64,000 nt of DNA from 21-14-0-10-47-8 sp966211795 (GCA_966211795.1 CBIHNW010000009.1:1-64000), one strand, 5' to 3'. Positions 8,360-18,026 are shown, numbered from the stretch's first letter. The notes: generated by a model not told the origin, from the sequence alone. A program made the numbers and translations.

Positions 8360-8767
8360 ATGAAGTGCCCTTGCGGAACCGGAAAAGAAATTGAAACTTG
8401 CTGCCAGCCCTTCATCGACGGGAGCGAACTGCCAGCCACGCCCGAACAGCTGATGCGCTCTCGGTATACGGCCTTTTGTCAACAAAACATGGCCTACATC
8501 GAAGAGACCACCGATCCGCAAACCAAGGGTGATTACGATATGAAGGCCAATGCAGACTGGGCCAAGAATTCGAAATTTCTAAAATTAGAAATTCTTCACT
8601 CTTCGCAAGAGGGTAACAAAGGCACCGTCGAATTCAAAGCTTGGTACCAAACGGGCGACGGCCCCGAAGAATTGCACCACGAGCTTTCAAAGTTTCGCAA
8701 ACAAGCGGGTGTCTGGTACTTCCGCGATGCAAAAAGCAAATCAACCGTCAGCGAGAAAAAATCCTAA
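8360..8767 (+). CDS. ychJ: YchJ-family protein (UPF0225) with one SEC-C zinc motif
   Basis: The N-terminus has the SEC-C zinc ligand pattern CPCGTGKEIETCC, followed by the family segment PEQLMRSRYTAF and an NTF2-like domain ending in GVWYFRDA. E. coli YchJ carries a second SEC-C motif at its C-terminus; here the protein stops after a Lys/Ser-rich tail, so only the N-terminal motif is kept. GAGGAAG precedes the ATG. Function of the family is not established; SEC-C motifs elsewhere bind zinc and contact SecB or ribosomes. Confidence 0.9.
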   Translation: MKCPCGTGKEIETCCQPFIDGSELPATPEQLMRSRYTAFCQQNMAYIEETTDPQTKGDYDMKANADWAKNSKFLKLEILHSSQEGNKGTVEFKAWYQTGDGPEELHHELSKFRKQAGVWYFRDAKSKSTVSEKKS

Positions 8768-8909
8768 GAGCCAAGCATAAAAACATGAGGGTTTGAATTC
8801 CACTTCTGTAGAATGCAAAGAAAACACTTCATTGATCGTATTTGAGCGACCTGGTGGACCAGTCCTGATTCTGGGCACAGCCTTTAAACTAAATTATGAG
8901 AATGAATGT

Positions 8910-9452
8910 TTAGAACGAGCTTCCGGGTTGCTTCAAGAATTCAATTTCGGCCGGCGTGGAGACTCGTCCCAGAATTTCGTTGCGGTGGGGAAAGCGGCCA
9001 AATTTTTCGATGATATTTTTGTGGCGCATTTCAAAATCCAAGTTGGATTCCATGCCTTTTTCCGAAAACAGATTGACGGCAATTTGGTGGATGCTCAAGG
9101 ATTCGCTGTGCATGAACGGCATGTACAGAAAAATTCTTTGAGACTGGGAGAGATTGCTTAAATGCAGTCCGGTGCGAATGCACTCTTGCGACATTGCCAA
9201 GGCCAACGGATCTTGCGCGAATGCCAGTGGCGAATCCCGAAACATATTCCTAGAAAACTGATCCAGTAATAAGACTTCTGCCAATCGTCCAGCCGTTGTT
9301 TCCCGCCAAGCAAAAAGTTCGCTCCGACTGGCTTTGAAATGCAAGCTCTCGAAACGCGAGCGCATTTGTTCATCCAATTTTGGATTTTTTTGAAACCACT
9401 GAGCAGGTTTGAGTTCATCAAACCAAAACGACAAAACAGAGTTTGCATTCAT
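8910..9452 (-). CDS. DUF924-family protein
   Basis: All-helical cytosolic protein of the DUF924 family. Recognisable features are the opening VLSFWFDELKPAQWF, the central LLLDQFSRNMFRDSPLAFAQDPLAL and the YMPFMHSESLSIHQ segment, then FPHRNEILGR near the end. The start was placed at 9452 because CAGGAAGGATC lies just upstream; the open frame runs 34 codons further without an initiation signal. Resulting length is 180 aa, normal for the family. Biochemical role unknown. Divergent from the FAD-Rieske gene. Confidence 0.9.
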   Translation of the reverse strand: MNANSVLSFWFDELKPAQWFQKNPKLDEQMRSRFESLHFKASRSELFAWRETTAGRLAEVLLLDQFSRNMFRDSPLAFAQDPLALAMSQECIRTGLHLSNLSQSQRIFLYMPFMHSESLSIHQIAVNLFSEKGMESNLDFEMRHKNIIEKFGRFPHRNEILGRVSTPAEIEFLKQPGSSF

Positions 9453-9583
9453 AGTCGATCCTTCCTGTTCAAGTTGGAACCGCTGGATTTTGCGGTCAAC
9501 CAAATTCGAAAATTTTCCTTGATTGATCTTTAACAGGCGGAACAAAAAATGCACTCTTCATTCCGGTGTAGGGGAGGTCTGCC

Positions 9584-11218
9584 GTGGATACTGATAAGAC
9601 GTTTTCAGGGGAAAGTATTTCGTATTGGATGGACACGGATCCATTTTTGCCCCCTCAGGGACAGAAAGATTCAACCTGCGAAATTTGCATTGTGGGTGCG
9701 GGGATCGCGGGACTGACAACGGCTTACCTGCTCGCCAAGGAAGGTCGGTCGGTGATCGTCGTTGACATGGGTCCCTTGGCCGGTGGACAAACCGGCCGCA
9801 CAACAGCTCATCTCTCATGGGCCTTGGACGATCGTTTTTTCAATCTGGTCCGTTATCATGGTGAGAAAAAAACGGCTTTGCTCGGTCAAAGTCACCGCGA
9901 AGCGATCGATAAAATCGAAGCCATTGTTGCCGAGGAGCTCATTGATTGCGACTTTCAAAGAGTCGACGGTTATTTATTTTTAGATCCTGAAAAGTCTCCA
10001 GACTATCTTCAAAAAGAACTGGAGACCTTGCATCGTTTGGGATTTCAAAATGTTGAAATGAAAAACTCGATCCCAAATTTGTCTTTCGATTCGGGCCCAG
10101 CGATTCGCTTTCCGCAACAAGCGCAAATCCATCCCATGAAATACATGAACGGGCTGGCGCAAGCAATTGAACGCTACGGTGGCCAGATCTACATTCATTA
10201 CAAAGTCGATAAGATCGAAAGTTCCCCCACGCCAAAAATCGTTTTGGAAGATGGTCATGTCATCACCGCTCAACAAATCATCGTGGCAACAAATACCCCG
10301 ATTAATGACCGTTTCGCCATTCACACCAAACAAGCGCCATACCGCACTTACGTGGTGACCGCGAACATCCCCAAAAACAGTGTTCCGCTTGGGCTTTACT
10401 GGGATACCTATGATCCTTATCATTACGTGCGAATTGCGAGCGATGAAGAGTCAGACATTTATGATTTGCTGATCATTGGTGGTGAAGACCACAAGACCGG
10501 GCAAGACCATGCGCCAGAAAAACACTTTATCAATCTGGAAGCCTGGGCCCGCCAACACTTTCCGATGATTTTATCTTTTCAATATCGATGGTCTGGCCAA
10601 GTTTGGGAGCCGAACGACGGTGTCGCCTTTATTGGCAAAAATCCGGGCGAGGAAAACGTCTACATCGTCACGGGTGATTCGGGCCAGGGCATGACCCACG
10701 GTACGATCGCCGGCGTCTTGCTGACGGATCTTTTGCAAGGCCGCTCAAATCCGTACGTCGAAATTTACGATCCTTCCCGTAAGATGATCAACGCGAGCCT
10801 AGAATTCTTGAAAGAAAATTTGAACGTCGCTTGGCAGTATGCTGATTACATCAAAGGTTCGGAAACGCACGATATCGACAGCATTCCCAACGGTGAAGGG
10901 GCCGTCATCCAAAAAGGTCTGCGCAAAGTGGCCGTCTCTAAAAATGCTCAGGGTCAAGTGACCGAACTGTCGGCCGTGTGTCCGCATTTGGGCGGAATTG
11001 TTCATTGGAATACGGTGGAAAAATCTTGGGACTGCCCTTGCCACGGGTCTCGATTCGCCGTTGACGGGAGCGTGATGAATGGACCGGCATTAAGTGGATT
11101 GGAAGGCGGCGAAGGGGCATTGAAGATCAATTCGATTCCGCCACCACAGGATACTTCGGATGAATATCCGGATCCTCTGGCGCCGCCGCCACCGAATATT
11201 CCTGAACCCCGATACTAG
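9584..11218 (+). CDS. FAD-dependent oxidoreductase fused to a C-terminal Rieske domain
   Basis: The N-terminal part is a DAO-type FAD oxidoreductase with dinucleotide motif IVGAGIAGLTTAYLLAKEG near residues 36-54 and a GGQTGRTTAHLSW flavin segment. Residues of about 430-515 form a Rieske [2Fe-2S] domain with CPHLGG and CPCHGSRF ligands. The last 25 residues are Pro/Asp-rich. No signal peptide is visible, so it is probably cytoplasmic. The start is GTG with a very strong AGGGGAGGT. Such fusions occur in many bacteria with unknown substrate. Its stop codon overlaps that of the convergent permease gene by 4 bp (CTAG). Confidence 0.92.
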   Translation: MDTDKTFSGESISYWMDTDPFLPPQGQKDSTCEICIVGAGIAGLTTAYLLAKEGRSVIVVDMGPLAGGQTGRTTAHLSWALDDRFFNLVRYHGEKKTALLGQSHREAIDKIEAIVAEELIDCDFQRVDGYLFLDPEKSPDYLQKELETLHRLGFQNVEMKNSIPNLSFDSGPAIRFPQQAQIHPMKYMNGLAQAIERYGGQIYIHYKVDKIESSPTPKIVLEDGHVITAQQIIVATNTPINDRFAIHTKQAPYRTYVVTANIPKNSVPLGLYWDTYDPYHYVRIASDEESDIYDLLIIGGEDHKTGQDHAPEKHFINLEAWARQHFPMILSFQYRWSGQVWEPNDGVAFIGKNPGEENVYIVTGDSGQGMTHGTIAGVLLTDLLQGRSNPYVEIYDPSRKMINASLEFLKENLNVAWQYADYIKGSETHDIDSIPNGEGAVIQKGLRKVAVSKNAQGQVTELSAVCPHLGGIVHWNTVEKSWDCPCHGSRFAVDGSVMNGPALSGLEGGEGALKINSIPPPQDTSDEYPDPLAPPPPNIPEPRY

Positions 11219-12276
11219 AAATCCTTTTCTTCGCCGGCAGGTGCGGGCTGCGCCGGAAAAACATAGAGATCGAAAACTGCGACGGCGGCAGAAACAAACA
11301 TGGGACCCAAGAACAAACCGGGCAATCCCAGAATTACAATGGCGCCAATGATCGCGAATAACATGATAATGGAGTTGATATCTTGATCACCGCGGACCAA
11401 CCAAGGGCGAATGAAATTATCGATTGTACCAGAGAAGACGCCGACAATGACGTAACCTAAAGCAATCGCGTAATTGCCTTTGACCGCACTGATAAAGGCC
11501 AGAAAAAATCCGACCGGCGCGGCCCCTAAAATCGGAATGAATGAGAAAATAAATGTCACCAGGAAAATCAGAAACACATGTTTCGAGCCTAAAACCAGAG
11601 AGCCAACGGCCACACTGAGCGCTTGGACGCCGCCCACCATGATCGAGCCAATCAGAGTCGAATAACAAGCTTGCTGGAATGTGGGAATCAGTTGATTCAA
11701 CTCATGGCTGGGAAGGAGCTGATTTTTCGTCAGTAAGAATCGAATCTTTCTTCCTTCTGCTAAAAACAAATAAAGGGCACAGCAAAAAATGAAAAGTGAA
11801 AGAATGATATCCGGTAACTGGGTGGCAAGTGAGGTCGAGAATCCCATGACCTTGGCGCCAATCCCCGAAAAAAGTTGATTGGTAAAGGCACCCAGATCAA
11901 CGCTGTCATTGAGATTGAATCTTTCCAACATGCCATTGATCCAACCAAGGGCCACATCTTTACTTTGCATCAGATCGGTATAAAGATCGGAGTGCTGAAA
12001 ACCTTCCGAGCTCATGTCGTGGATTAAGCCGTAGATACTGTAAAACAAAAGTCCAATAGGCAGGATGATCGCGAAAATCAGTCCGATCAAAGTGACGGCC
12101 ACCCATCCACGCCGACGGAAAAATTTCTTTCCGCTCAGGTATTGGGTCAAAGGCGACAGGGCAAACGCAAAAAATGCAGCTAACAGTATTTCTTTAACAA
12201 AAGGTAAGAAAAGCATCAGGCACGCCAGGCCTGTCAGAATGATCAATATCCAGCGAAAGATTTTTTGTCGGTCCAT
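11215..12276 (-). CDS. AI-2E family transporter (PerM/YdiK-like permease)
   Basis: A polytopic inner-membrane protein with about seven to eight hydrophobic segments: two near the N-terminus, a long soluble or amphipathic region (residues 70-150), then a cluster of helices with the family-typical IPILGAAPVGFFLA and GVFSGTIDNFIRP segments. At 353 aa it is family-typical. Members include exporters and Na+/H+ antiporters; autoinducer-2 export is proven for only a few, so substrate is open. Tail-to-tail overlap with the FAD-Rieske gene. Confidence 0.9.
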   Translation of the reverse strand: MDRQKIFRWILIILTGLACLMLFLPFVKEILLAAFFAFALSPLTQYLSGKKFFRRRGWVAVTLIGLIFAIILPIGLLFYSIYGLIHDMSSEGFQHSDLYTDLMQSKDVALGWINGMLERFNLNDSVDLGAFTNQLFSGIGAKVMGFSTSLATQLPDIILSLFIFCCALYLFLAEGRKIRFLLTKNQLLPSHELNQLIPTFQQACYSTLIGSIMVGGVQALSVAVGSLVLGSKHVFLIFLVTFIFSFIPILGAAPVGFFLAFISAVKGNYAIALGYVIVGVFSGTIDNFIRPWLVRGDQDINSIIMLFAIIGAIVILGLPGLFLGPMFVSAAVAVFDLYVFPAQPAPAGEEKDF

Positions 12277-12344
12277 ACTCTACTGGTAGCTTAGATCTAG
12301 CGCTGGGGGTAGCGGGACAAGGCGATGGCGCGCTGTATTTGAAA

Positions 12345-12833
12345 TTAATGTGGCAGATTCACCTTTCGATGTTCACCGAGACGAGCGGGCTGTCCCGATA
12401 AAATGGCCTTCGCGAAGCCCACTAATTTCACGATCATATTTGAAGGTGAGTCCCAGTATTCGGCGCTTTCGACATGCACTTTGATCAAAATCAAATCTGG
12501 ATCTTCAAGACCCAAGGGAAACCACGCTTTATAAAGAGGACTCCAAAGCTCTTCAAATTTATGGTGATCAGGAACGATTTGCGCGCGGCCCGAAACAGAA
12601 ACATAGCGATTCTCGTTGGGCTCTGAATAAGTCACGTTGACATGTTGATCGGCTTCAATGGAACGGATTTTTCCCGAGGAGCGGCTTGAAAAAAACCAAA
12701 GGTCGCCGTCGAATTCGACTTGTTGGCACGCCATCGGTCGGCTGTACAGGCTGCCATCGAGGTCGACTGTGGTAAACATCGCAAACTTAATATCCCGAAT
12801 CAGTTCCGCCAGTCTTTGGACGCTTTCGTTCAT
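12345..12833 (-). CDS. Pyridoxamine 5'-phosphate oxidase-like protein (general stress protein 26 type)
   Basis: A split-barrel flavin-binding domain with FTTVDLDGSLYSRPMACQ, GDLWFFSSRSSGKIRSI and VSVSGRAQIV strands, as in the stress protein 26 group (Pfam pyridoxamine oxidase-like). It is 162 aa from the ATG at 12833, which has GGAGGA upstream; the longer open frame lacks an initiation signal. True PNPOx activity is unlikely in this subgroup; flavin or F420 binding is the usual inference. Divergent from the histidine kinase. Confidence 0.85.
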   Translation of the reverse strand: MNESVQRLAELIRDIKFAMFTTVDLDGSLYSRPMACQQVEFDGDLWFFSSRSSGKIRSIEADQHVNVTYSEPNENRYVSVSGRAQIVPDHHKFEELWSPLYKAWFPLGLEDPDLILIKVHVESAEYWDSPSNMIVKLVGFAKAILSGQPARLGEHRKVNLPH

Positions 12834-12981
12834 AAATCCTCCTTCCGCCATCATACAAAGGGGGGACATGTAGATTGAAATAAAAATAGAATGTATTTTG
12901 CGCATTCAGCTTGTCATTTTGACTCGGAAATTTAATGCAAAGCAGCTTCTGAGATTCCTGAAGGAGAGCCTTTTTTGTTGA

Positions 12982-15054
12982 ATGTTAAGACTAAAATGGT
13001 CAATCCTTCTTTGGGGGAATATGCGTCGGTTTTGGAAGGATCTTTCGGTATCGAAAAAGCTCTACGTCGTTGTTGGAGTGATGGCGCTGCTCATTGCGAC
13101 AGAGTTATTTACCTTGCTATTTGCAATGAACATATTATCGGCAGTTCGTTCCTTTGTTGGCGGTGAAGGCCTTTGGTCAAAGGCGCAAAAAAATGCGATT
13201 TACAGCCTGCAACGATACGTCGCGACCGGCGACGCCAAGTATTACGAAGCGTTTAACAATGAAATCAAAGTGCCTTTGGGTGATCGGCACGCGCGCCATG
13301 AATTGGAAAAACCGAATCCAAATCTTGAGCAAGTGCGGGCTGGTTTTGTACAAGGCAAAATTCATTCAGATGACGTTCCTGGCGTCATTTCCCTGATTCA
13401 AAAGTTTCACTCGAATCGTTACATTGCTGAAGCTTTGACCATTTGGAAAGATGCGGATGTGATGTTTGATGACCTGATCACGTCTGCTCAGGAATTAAAT
13501 ATTTTGATTTCTTCTGGCAAAGGAAGTCCTGAAAAAATCCATCAGACATTTGCCAAAATCGATCAGACCAATGCTGATCTGACGGTGCTGGAAGAAAAAT
13601 TTTCGGCCGTTTTGGGTGAAGGTTCACGGTGGATGGAACGAGCGTTGATGCTGCTTTTGGTCTTGGCCGTTCTGACCGTTGAATCCACTGGCTTGCTATT
13701 GACCATCACCTTCAGTCGGAACTTGAACCGCAGTTTGAATGAACTGAGTGAAACAGCCCACGAAGTCGGTCAGGGAAATTTTACCAAAATGGCGCCGGTC
13801 CGGTCGCGGGATGAGCTGGGGCAGCTGGCCGAAGCCATTAACAAAATGATTCAAGATCTTAAAAAAAATACAGGTCGGCGCGTGAAAGCCGAAAATGCGA
13901 ATCAGGTGAAAACCTTGTTTTTGGCGAGCATGAGCCATGAAATCCGCACGCCACTGGGCGTGATTTTGGGATTGGCGGATATTCTCAAGGATCCAAATCT
14001 CAATCGTGCAGATCAAATGAAATACATCGAGACGATTGAAAAGACTGGGCAAAATCTGACACGCATCCTCAATGATATTTTGGATATTTCCAAAGTTGAA
14101 ACCGGTCATTTTGAAATCGAAAAGACGGTGTTCTCTATTTCTGAATTCCTGAAAGACCTGGAAGCCATGATGCAGGTGAAGGCGCAAAAAGACGGCAATC
14201 AGCTTAAATTTGTGCGAAGGGGTGAGGCACGGGACCGAGTGGTGACAGATCGAATTCGATTGCGTCAGGTTCTGGTCAACCTTATAAATAATGCGCTTAA
14301 GTTCACCCAAAACGGTTCGGTAACGGTTTCTTATTGGGAAAAGGATCGAATGATTCATTTCGAAATCAAAGACACCGGGGTGGGAATTGCACCCGAATCG
14401 CAAGCGCACTTGTTTCAAGCATTTTATCAAGCTGAAGAAGGAGCGTTGCAACCGGAAGGCACGGGACTTGGGTTGGTTTTGGCGAAAAGATTGGCACAGG
14501 CCCTTGGGGGAGATGTCAATTTACAAGAAAGCTATGTTCAGAGCGGTTCCACTTTTCTAGTGACCGTTCATAATGATCATATAGAAGAGAGTCGTAAGAT
14601 GTCGGAGCCGAAAGCAATGAACGGAACAACAGCCACCGAAGGCATATTGACGGGAAAGAAAGTTTTGGTTGTCGAAGATGTTTTGGACAATCAAATGCTG
14701 ACCAAACTTTATCTCGCGCGAAAAGGGATGGAAGTTCAATTTGCGAATAATGGAGTTGAAGGTGTTCAGAAAGCTTTGGATCAAGATTTCGATCTGATCC
14801 TGATGGATATGCAAATGCCCGTGATGGATGGCTACACAGCCACGAAGCAATTGCGTGACAAGGGTTACGGAAAACCGATTATCGCTTTGACTGCCCACGC
14901 GATGAAAGAAGATCGCGAACGATGCTTGCAATCTGGTTGCGATGATTATCTGACAAAACCTTTGGATTCAAATGCGCTCTATGGCGCTATCTCGAAAAAT
15001 CTCGAACGCGGCCACAAGCCACCGAACCCAGACAAGGGTTCTTCGATTCAATAA
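12982..15054 (+). CDS. Membrane-bound hybrid sensor histidine kinase
   Basis: Architecture in order: transmembrane helix about 28-52; periplasmic helical sensor to about residue 210; second transmembrane helix about 215-240; HAMP; dimerisation domain with SMSHEIRTPLG (phospho-acceptor His319); HATPase with NLINNALKF, DTGVGIA and GTGLGL; a short linker; and a receiver domain with VVEDVLDNQ, phospho-acceptor Asp609 in LILMDMQMPVMDG, and Lys in LTKPLD. No HPt or output domain follows and no regulator gene is adjacent, so phosphotransfer must go to a partner elsewhere. The start may instead be ATG 13021, which has GGGGGA close before it. Confidence 0.93.
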   Translation: MLRLKWSILLWGNMRRFWKDLSVSKKLYVVVGVMALLIATELFTLLFAMNILSAVRSFVGGEGLWSKAQKNAIYSLQRYVATGDAKYYEAFNNEIKVPLGDRHARHELEKPNPNLEQVRAGFVQGKIHSDDVPGVISLIQKFHSNRYIAEALTIWKDADVMFDDLITSAQELNILISSGKGSPEKIHQTFAKIDQTNADLTVLEEKFSAVLGEGSRWMERALMLLLVLAVLTVESTGLLLTITFSRNLNRSLNELSETAHEVGQGNFTKMAPVRSRDELGQLAEAINKMIQDLKKNTGRRVKAENANQVKTLFLASMSHEIRTPLGVILGLADILKDPNLNRADQMKYIETIEKTGQNLTRILNDILDISKVETGHFEIEKTVFSISEFLKDLEAMMQVKAQKDGNQLKFVRRGEARDRVVTDRIRLRQVLVNLINNALKFTQNGSVTVSYWEKDRMIHFEIKDTGVGIAPESQAHLFQAFYQAEEGALQPEGTGLGLVLAKRLAQALGGDVNLQESYVQSGSTFLVTVHNDHIEESRKMSEPKAMNGTTATEGILTGKKVLVVEDVLDNQMLTKLYLARKGMEVQFANNGVEGVQKALDQDFDLILMDMQMPVMDGYTATKQLRDKGYGKPIIALTAHAMKEDRERCLQSGCDDYLTKPLDSNALYGAISKNLERGHKPPNPDKGSSIQ

Positions 15055-15072
15055 TTCGTGACAATACGAGCG

Positions 15073-15102
15073 TGCTCGAGCCCCGTAATGGGCGCTCGAG
15101 GC
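15073..15102. terminator. Hairpin between convergent kinase and secreted-protein genes
   Basis: CTCGAGCCC and GGGCGCTCGAG form a 9-bp stem with a 2-nt bulge and 6-nt loop, centred in the 67-bp gap between two converging genes. T-tracts are poor on both sides, so factor-independent termination is uncertain. Confidence 0.35.
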
Positions 15103-15121
15103 AAAACCGCAGGGCCAAAGC

Positions 15122-15610
15122 TTACTCGGCAACCAAACCTGTGAAGGTCAGACGAAACGCTGAATTTGAATTCGCGCAAGTGTTGGGTCCATTCACGTTT
15201 TGCATTTCCATCGTGCCTTTCACCTGATTGTAAACTTGTGTCATCATCGCGCAATTGTCGAAACTGCGAACGCTGATTTGTTTCCAGTTTGCCAAAACAG
15301 CGGGGCTGGCGTCGGCAGCGGGGTGAAGAACTTCGTAGCTCATGCTGATAAAAGCAGGCATCGACATAGCGGGATTGAAGGTGTCCAGACCGCCCGTGCA
15401 GCGAACGTCAACGTGGGTTGCACCCATGCGTTCCAACTGATCTTGAATTTCAGATTCTGCGCTTGAGCAGTTGTAATAAACTTTTTCGCCCGGAACGAAA
15501 TTTTCTTTCAAAGTGAAGTTTTGCGTGTGAGCCATGGGTGCCGCCGAAACCGAAGCTTGAGCGATGCTAAGACCCAGAGACAAAGAGAGAAACAAAAATG
15601 CTTTGACCAT
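15122..15610 (-). CDS. Secreted hypothetical protein
   Basis: A 162-aa exported protein with a clear signal peptide (MVKAFLFLSLSLGLSIAQA, cleavage near residue 19-24). The mature part contains about four cysteines (YYNCSS, VRCTGG, FDNCAMM, NTCANS), suggesting disulfides. The start was set at 15610 because TAGGAGGTTCTTT immediately precedes it. No conserved domain recognised. Stands alone: 28 bp after the pseudouridine synthase gene on the same strand but with its own strong ribosome-binding site. Confidence 0.75.
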   Translation of the reverse strand: MVKAFLFLSLSLGLSIAQASVSAAPMAHTQNFTLKENFVPGEKVYYNCSSAESEIQDQLERMGATHVDVRCTGGLDTFNPAMSMPAFISMSYEVLHPAADASPAVLANWKQISVRSFDNCAMMTQVYNQVKGTMEMQNVNGPNTCANSNSAFRLTFTGLVAE

Positions 15611-15638
15611 AAAGAACCTCCTAGTTGTCGAAAAATTA

Positions 15639-16283
15639 TCAAGAATTTGGAAACAACAAAAGGAAATCAGAAGGTGCATCGCATGAGATTTCAACGTCGC
15701 TCAGAATCAAACGCGACGAATGCAAAGCCATGCGCCGAAATTGATAAAGCTCAGAAATTTTTTGATTGTATTTTGGATTTCCATAGCGCGGATCGCCGAT
15801 CAATGCGCGACCATGCAAAGCGCAATGTTTGCGAATTTGATGTTGGCGGCCGGTGTGAATCTGAAACTCGGCCCAGGAAAAATAGTTTGATTGTCGTAAC
15901 ACTTTGAAAGACGTTTCGCAGGGCTTGCGATCTTGCGCCAGGCCTACAGGATTTTTTTGGCCCTCGCCCTTATCGCTCAAAGGATCGTTCCAAATTCCGC
16001 TGCCGGGCAATTTGCCGGCGACAACGCCTTGATAATATTTCGATACAATTCGCTCTTGAAACTGTGCTGCCAAGCGAGCCGCAGACCGATCAGTCAGCGC
16101 GAGAATTTGAATGCCGCTGGTTTCTTTGTCCAATCGATGCACCGGATAAAGGGACGAGGTGTTCAACTGGATGGAAAGAATCGTCAAAAGATTTTCGCCA
16201 TCTTCCGTATTGTGAATCGAAAGACCCGGCGGTTTATTGACGGCTAGCCAGTCGGCTTCTTGATGCAAGACCGGAATGGTCAT
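15639..16283 (-). CDS. RluA-family RNA pseudouridine synthase
   Basis: Isomerises uridine to pseudouridine in structural RNA. Motif I is NKPPGLSIH near residue 17. The catalytic motif is VHRLDKETSG (Asp near residue 51), with TGRQHQIRKHCALHGRALIGDPRYG toward the C-terminus split as in RluA enzymes. There is no N-terminal S4 domain, so it resembles the RluA/TruC subgroup (214 aa). The target RNA cannot be read from sequence. AGAGAGGATC precedes the ATG. Divergent from the OYE gene with 41 bp between starts. Confidence 0.92.
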   Translation of the reverse strand: MTIPVLHQEADWLAVNKPPGLSIHNTEDGENLLTILSIQLNTSSLYPVHRLDKETSGIQILALTDRSAARLAAQFQERIVSKYYQGVVAGKLPGSGIWNDPLSDKGEGQKNPVGLAQDRKPCETSFKVLRQSNYFSWAEFQIHTGRQHQIRKHCALHGRALIGDPRYGNPKYNQKISELYQFRRMALHSSRLILSDVEISCDAPSDFLLLFPNS

Positions 16284-16324
16284 GTCTTGATCCTCTCTTT
16301 GGAAAAGGCGATGATCGCAGGACT

Positions 16325-17398
16325 ATGTCACACCTTTTCTCTTCTCTTCAACTGCGCAGTCTGAAATTTAAAAATCGAATCTTTGTTTCGCCGATGTGTC
16401 AGTACTCTTCGGAAAACGGGATGGCTCAGAACTGGCACTTGGTGCATCTCGGCGGTTTTGCCGTCGGTGGTGCAGCCCTGGTGATGACGGAAGCGACAGC
16501 GGTTTCGCCCGAGGCAAGAATTTCGCCTGATGATTTGGGCCTGTGGAGTGACGACCACGCCAGAGCCCTGAAGCCGGTGATTGAATTTATTCACTCGCAA
16601 GCTGCCGTCAGTGCGGTTCAGCTTGCTCATGCCGGAAGGAAAGCTTCGACCGCTTCTCCCTGGAAAGGCGCAAAACCAGTTGCGCCAGACAAAGGTGGGT
16701 GGATTCCGGTGGCTCCCAGTGCCTTACCCTATCGCGTTGGTTACCCAACCCCAACCGAGCTGAACAATGAAGGTCTCAAAAAAGTTGAGAATGATTTTTT
16801 GCAGGCGGCGCAACGAGCCCGCTCCATCGGCGTGCAAGTGATCGAAGTTCACATGGCGCATGGATACCTGTTTCATGAATTTTTATCGCCGCTATCGAAT
16901 CACCGGCATGATTCGTATGGTGGTTCATTGGAAAACCGCATGCGCTTTCCTTTGCAAGTTTTTGAAAAATTGCGGGCTTTTTGGCCTTCAGATTTGCCGG
17001 TTTTTGTTCGCATTTCTGCCAGCGACTGGGTTCAAGGCGGCTGGGATCTCGAGCAAAGTGTCGTGCTTTGCCGTGAATTGAAAAAACGGGGAGCCGATTT
17101 GATCGACGTGTCCAGCGGCGGTTTGTCGCCAGAGCAAAAAATTGAAAACAAGCCTTTGTATCAAGTTCCCTTCGCAGAAGGCGTGCGGCAGCAAGCGGAC
17201 ATTCCGACGGGTGCCGTCGGGCTGATCACCCAGCCCGAGCAGGCTGAGCAAATCATCACGAACAAACAGGCCGACGTGATTTTTCTGGCGCGCGAATTTT
17301 TACGAGATCCGCACTGGCCACTGCGGGCAGCGCAAAAACTGGGGGCCGAAATTTCGTGGCCGGTGCAATACGATCGGGCGAAACCGTATGACCTATGA
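16325..17398 (+). CDS. NADH:flavin oxidoreductase, old-yellow-enzyme family (YqjM/NemA-like)
   Basis: A TIM-barrel FMN enzyme reducing activated C=C bonds. Signature segments are SPMCQYSSENGMAQNWHLVHLG (Cys as in the YqjM/thermophilic-like class), TEATAVSPEARI, QLAHAGRKAS, the EVHMAHGYLFHEFLSP catalytic block and DSYGGSLENRMRF. At 357 aa it is a single-domain enzyme without the FAD/Fe-S extension of 2,4-dienoyl-CoA reductase. Its last 11 bp overlap the glycosylase gene, implying co-transcription and possibly translational coupling. Confidence 0.93.
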   Translation: MSHLFSSLQLRSLKFKNRIFVSPMCQYSSENGMAQNWHLVHLGGFAVGGAALVMTEATAVSPEARISPDDLGLWSDDHARALKPVIEFIHSQAAVSAVQLAHAGRKASTASPWKGAKPVAPDKGGWIPVAPSALPYRVGYPTPTELNNEGLKKVENDFLQAAQRARSIGVQVIEVHMAHGYLFHEFLSPLSNHRHDSYGGSLENRMRFPLQVFEKLRAFWPSDLPVFVRISASDWVQGGWDLEQSVVLCRELKKRGADLIDVSSGGLSPEQKIENKPLYQVPFAEGVRQQADIPTGAVGLITQPEQAEQIITNKQADVIFLAREFLRDPHWPLRAAQKLGAEISWPVQYDRAKPYDL

Positions 17399-18026
17399 TC
17401 CGAAGCTTTTCCAAAATGGAAAGCGCGCGTTGGCCAAAGATCCGGCTCTAAAAGCACTGTTTGCCCGTCATGATAAATTTAAATTTGAGCCAGGCGAGCG
17501 GCGATCGCCATTTGAATCACTGGTGCGTGCCATTGCCCACCAACAGCTGCATGGCAAAGCGGCGGAAACCATATTGGGCAGAATGCTGGCGCTCTTTCCG
17601 GGAAAAGAATTTCCGTCGCCGGATGATCTGCTGGGGCTGGAAGAAACGCAGCTCAGACAGTGTGGATTTTCTGCTTCGAAAACGCGATCGATTCGCGATA
17701 TCGCAGCCCACACCCAATTGGGAGTGGTGCCAACCTCAAAGGAAATCATTCATCTCACGAACGAGGAGATCATCAGCCGATTGATCAAAATTTTTGGTGT
17801 CGGACGTTGGACGGTCGAGATGCTATTGATCTTTCAGCTGGGGCGATTGGACGTTTGGCCCGTCGATGATTTCGGCGTGCGCAAAGGCTATCAGGTCTGG
17901 CAGCGAAAACGAAAAATGCCAACGGCCAAAGACTTGAAAAAAATTGAAAAGAAATTTGCGCCATATCAAACTATTGTCTCGCTGTATCTATGGCGAGAAG
18001 CGGATCTGGCCAAAATTAAAAAATAG
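17388..18026 (+). CDS. DNA-3-methyladenine glycosylase (AlkA-like, HhH-GPD)
   Basis: A base-excision repair enzyme removing alkylated purines. The HhH-GPD core shows RAIAHQQLHGKAAETI, then the hairpin region IIHLTNEEIISRLIKIFGVGRWTVEMLLIF and the catalytic Asp in WPVDDFGVRKG. At 212 aa it lacks the N-terminal beta domain of E. coli AlkA, like the smaller MagII/AlkA-type enzymes. It starts inside the end of the OYE gene. Pairing an electrophile-reducing OYE with an alkylation-repair enzyme suggests a shared role against reactive electrophiles; this is inference. Confidence 0.92.
   Translation: MTYDPKLFQNGKRALAKDPALKALFARHDKFKFEPGERRSPFESLVRAIAHQQLHGKAAETILGRMLALFPGKEFPSPDDLLGLEETQLRQCGFSASKTRSIRDIAAHTQLGVVPTSKEIIHLTNEEIISRLIKIFGVGRWTVEMLLIFQLGRLDVWPVDDFGVRKGYQVWQRKRKMPTAKDLKKIEKKFAPYQTIVSLYLWREADLAKIKK

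Noticed and set aside
12982..15054. Two separate genes (kinase and response regulator)
   Set aside because: A single frame runs from the HAMP region through the receiver domain without a stop or internal ribosome-binding site.
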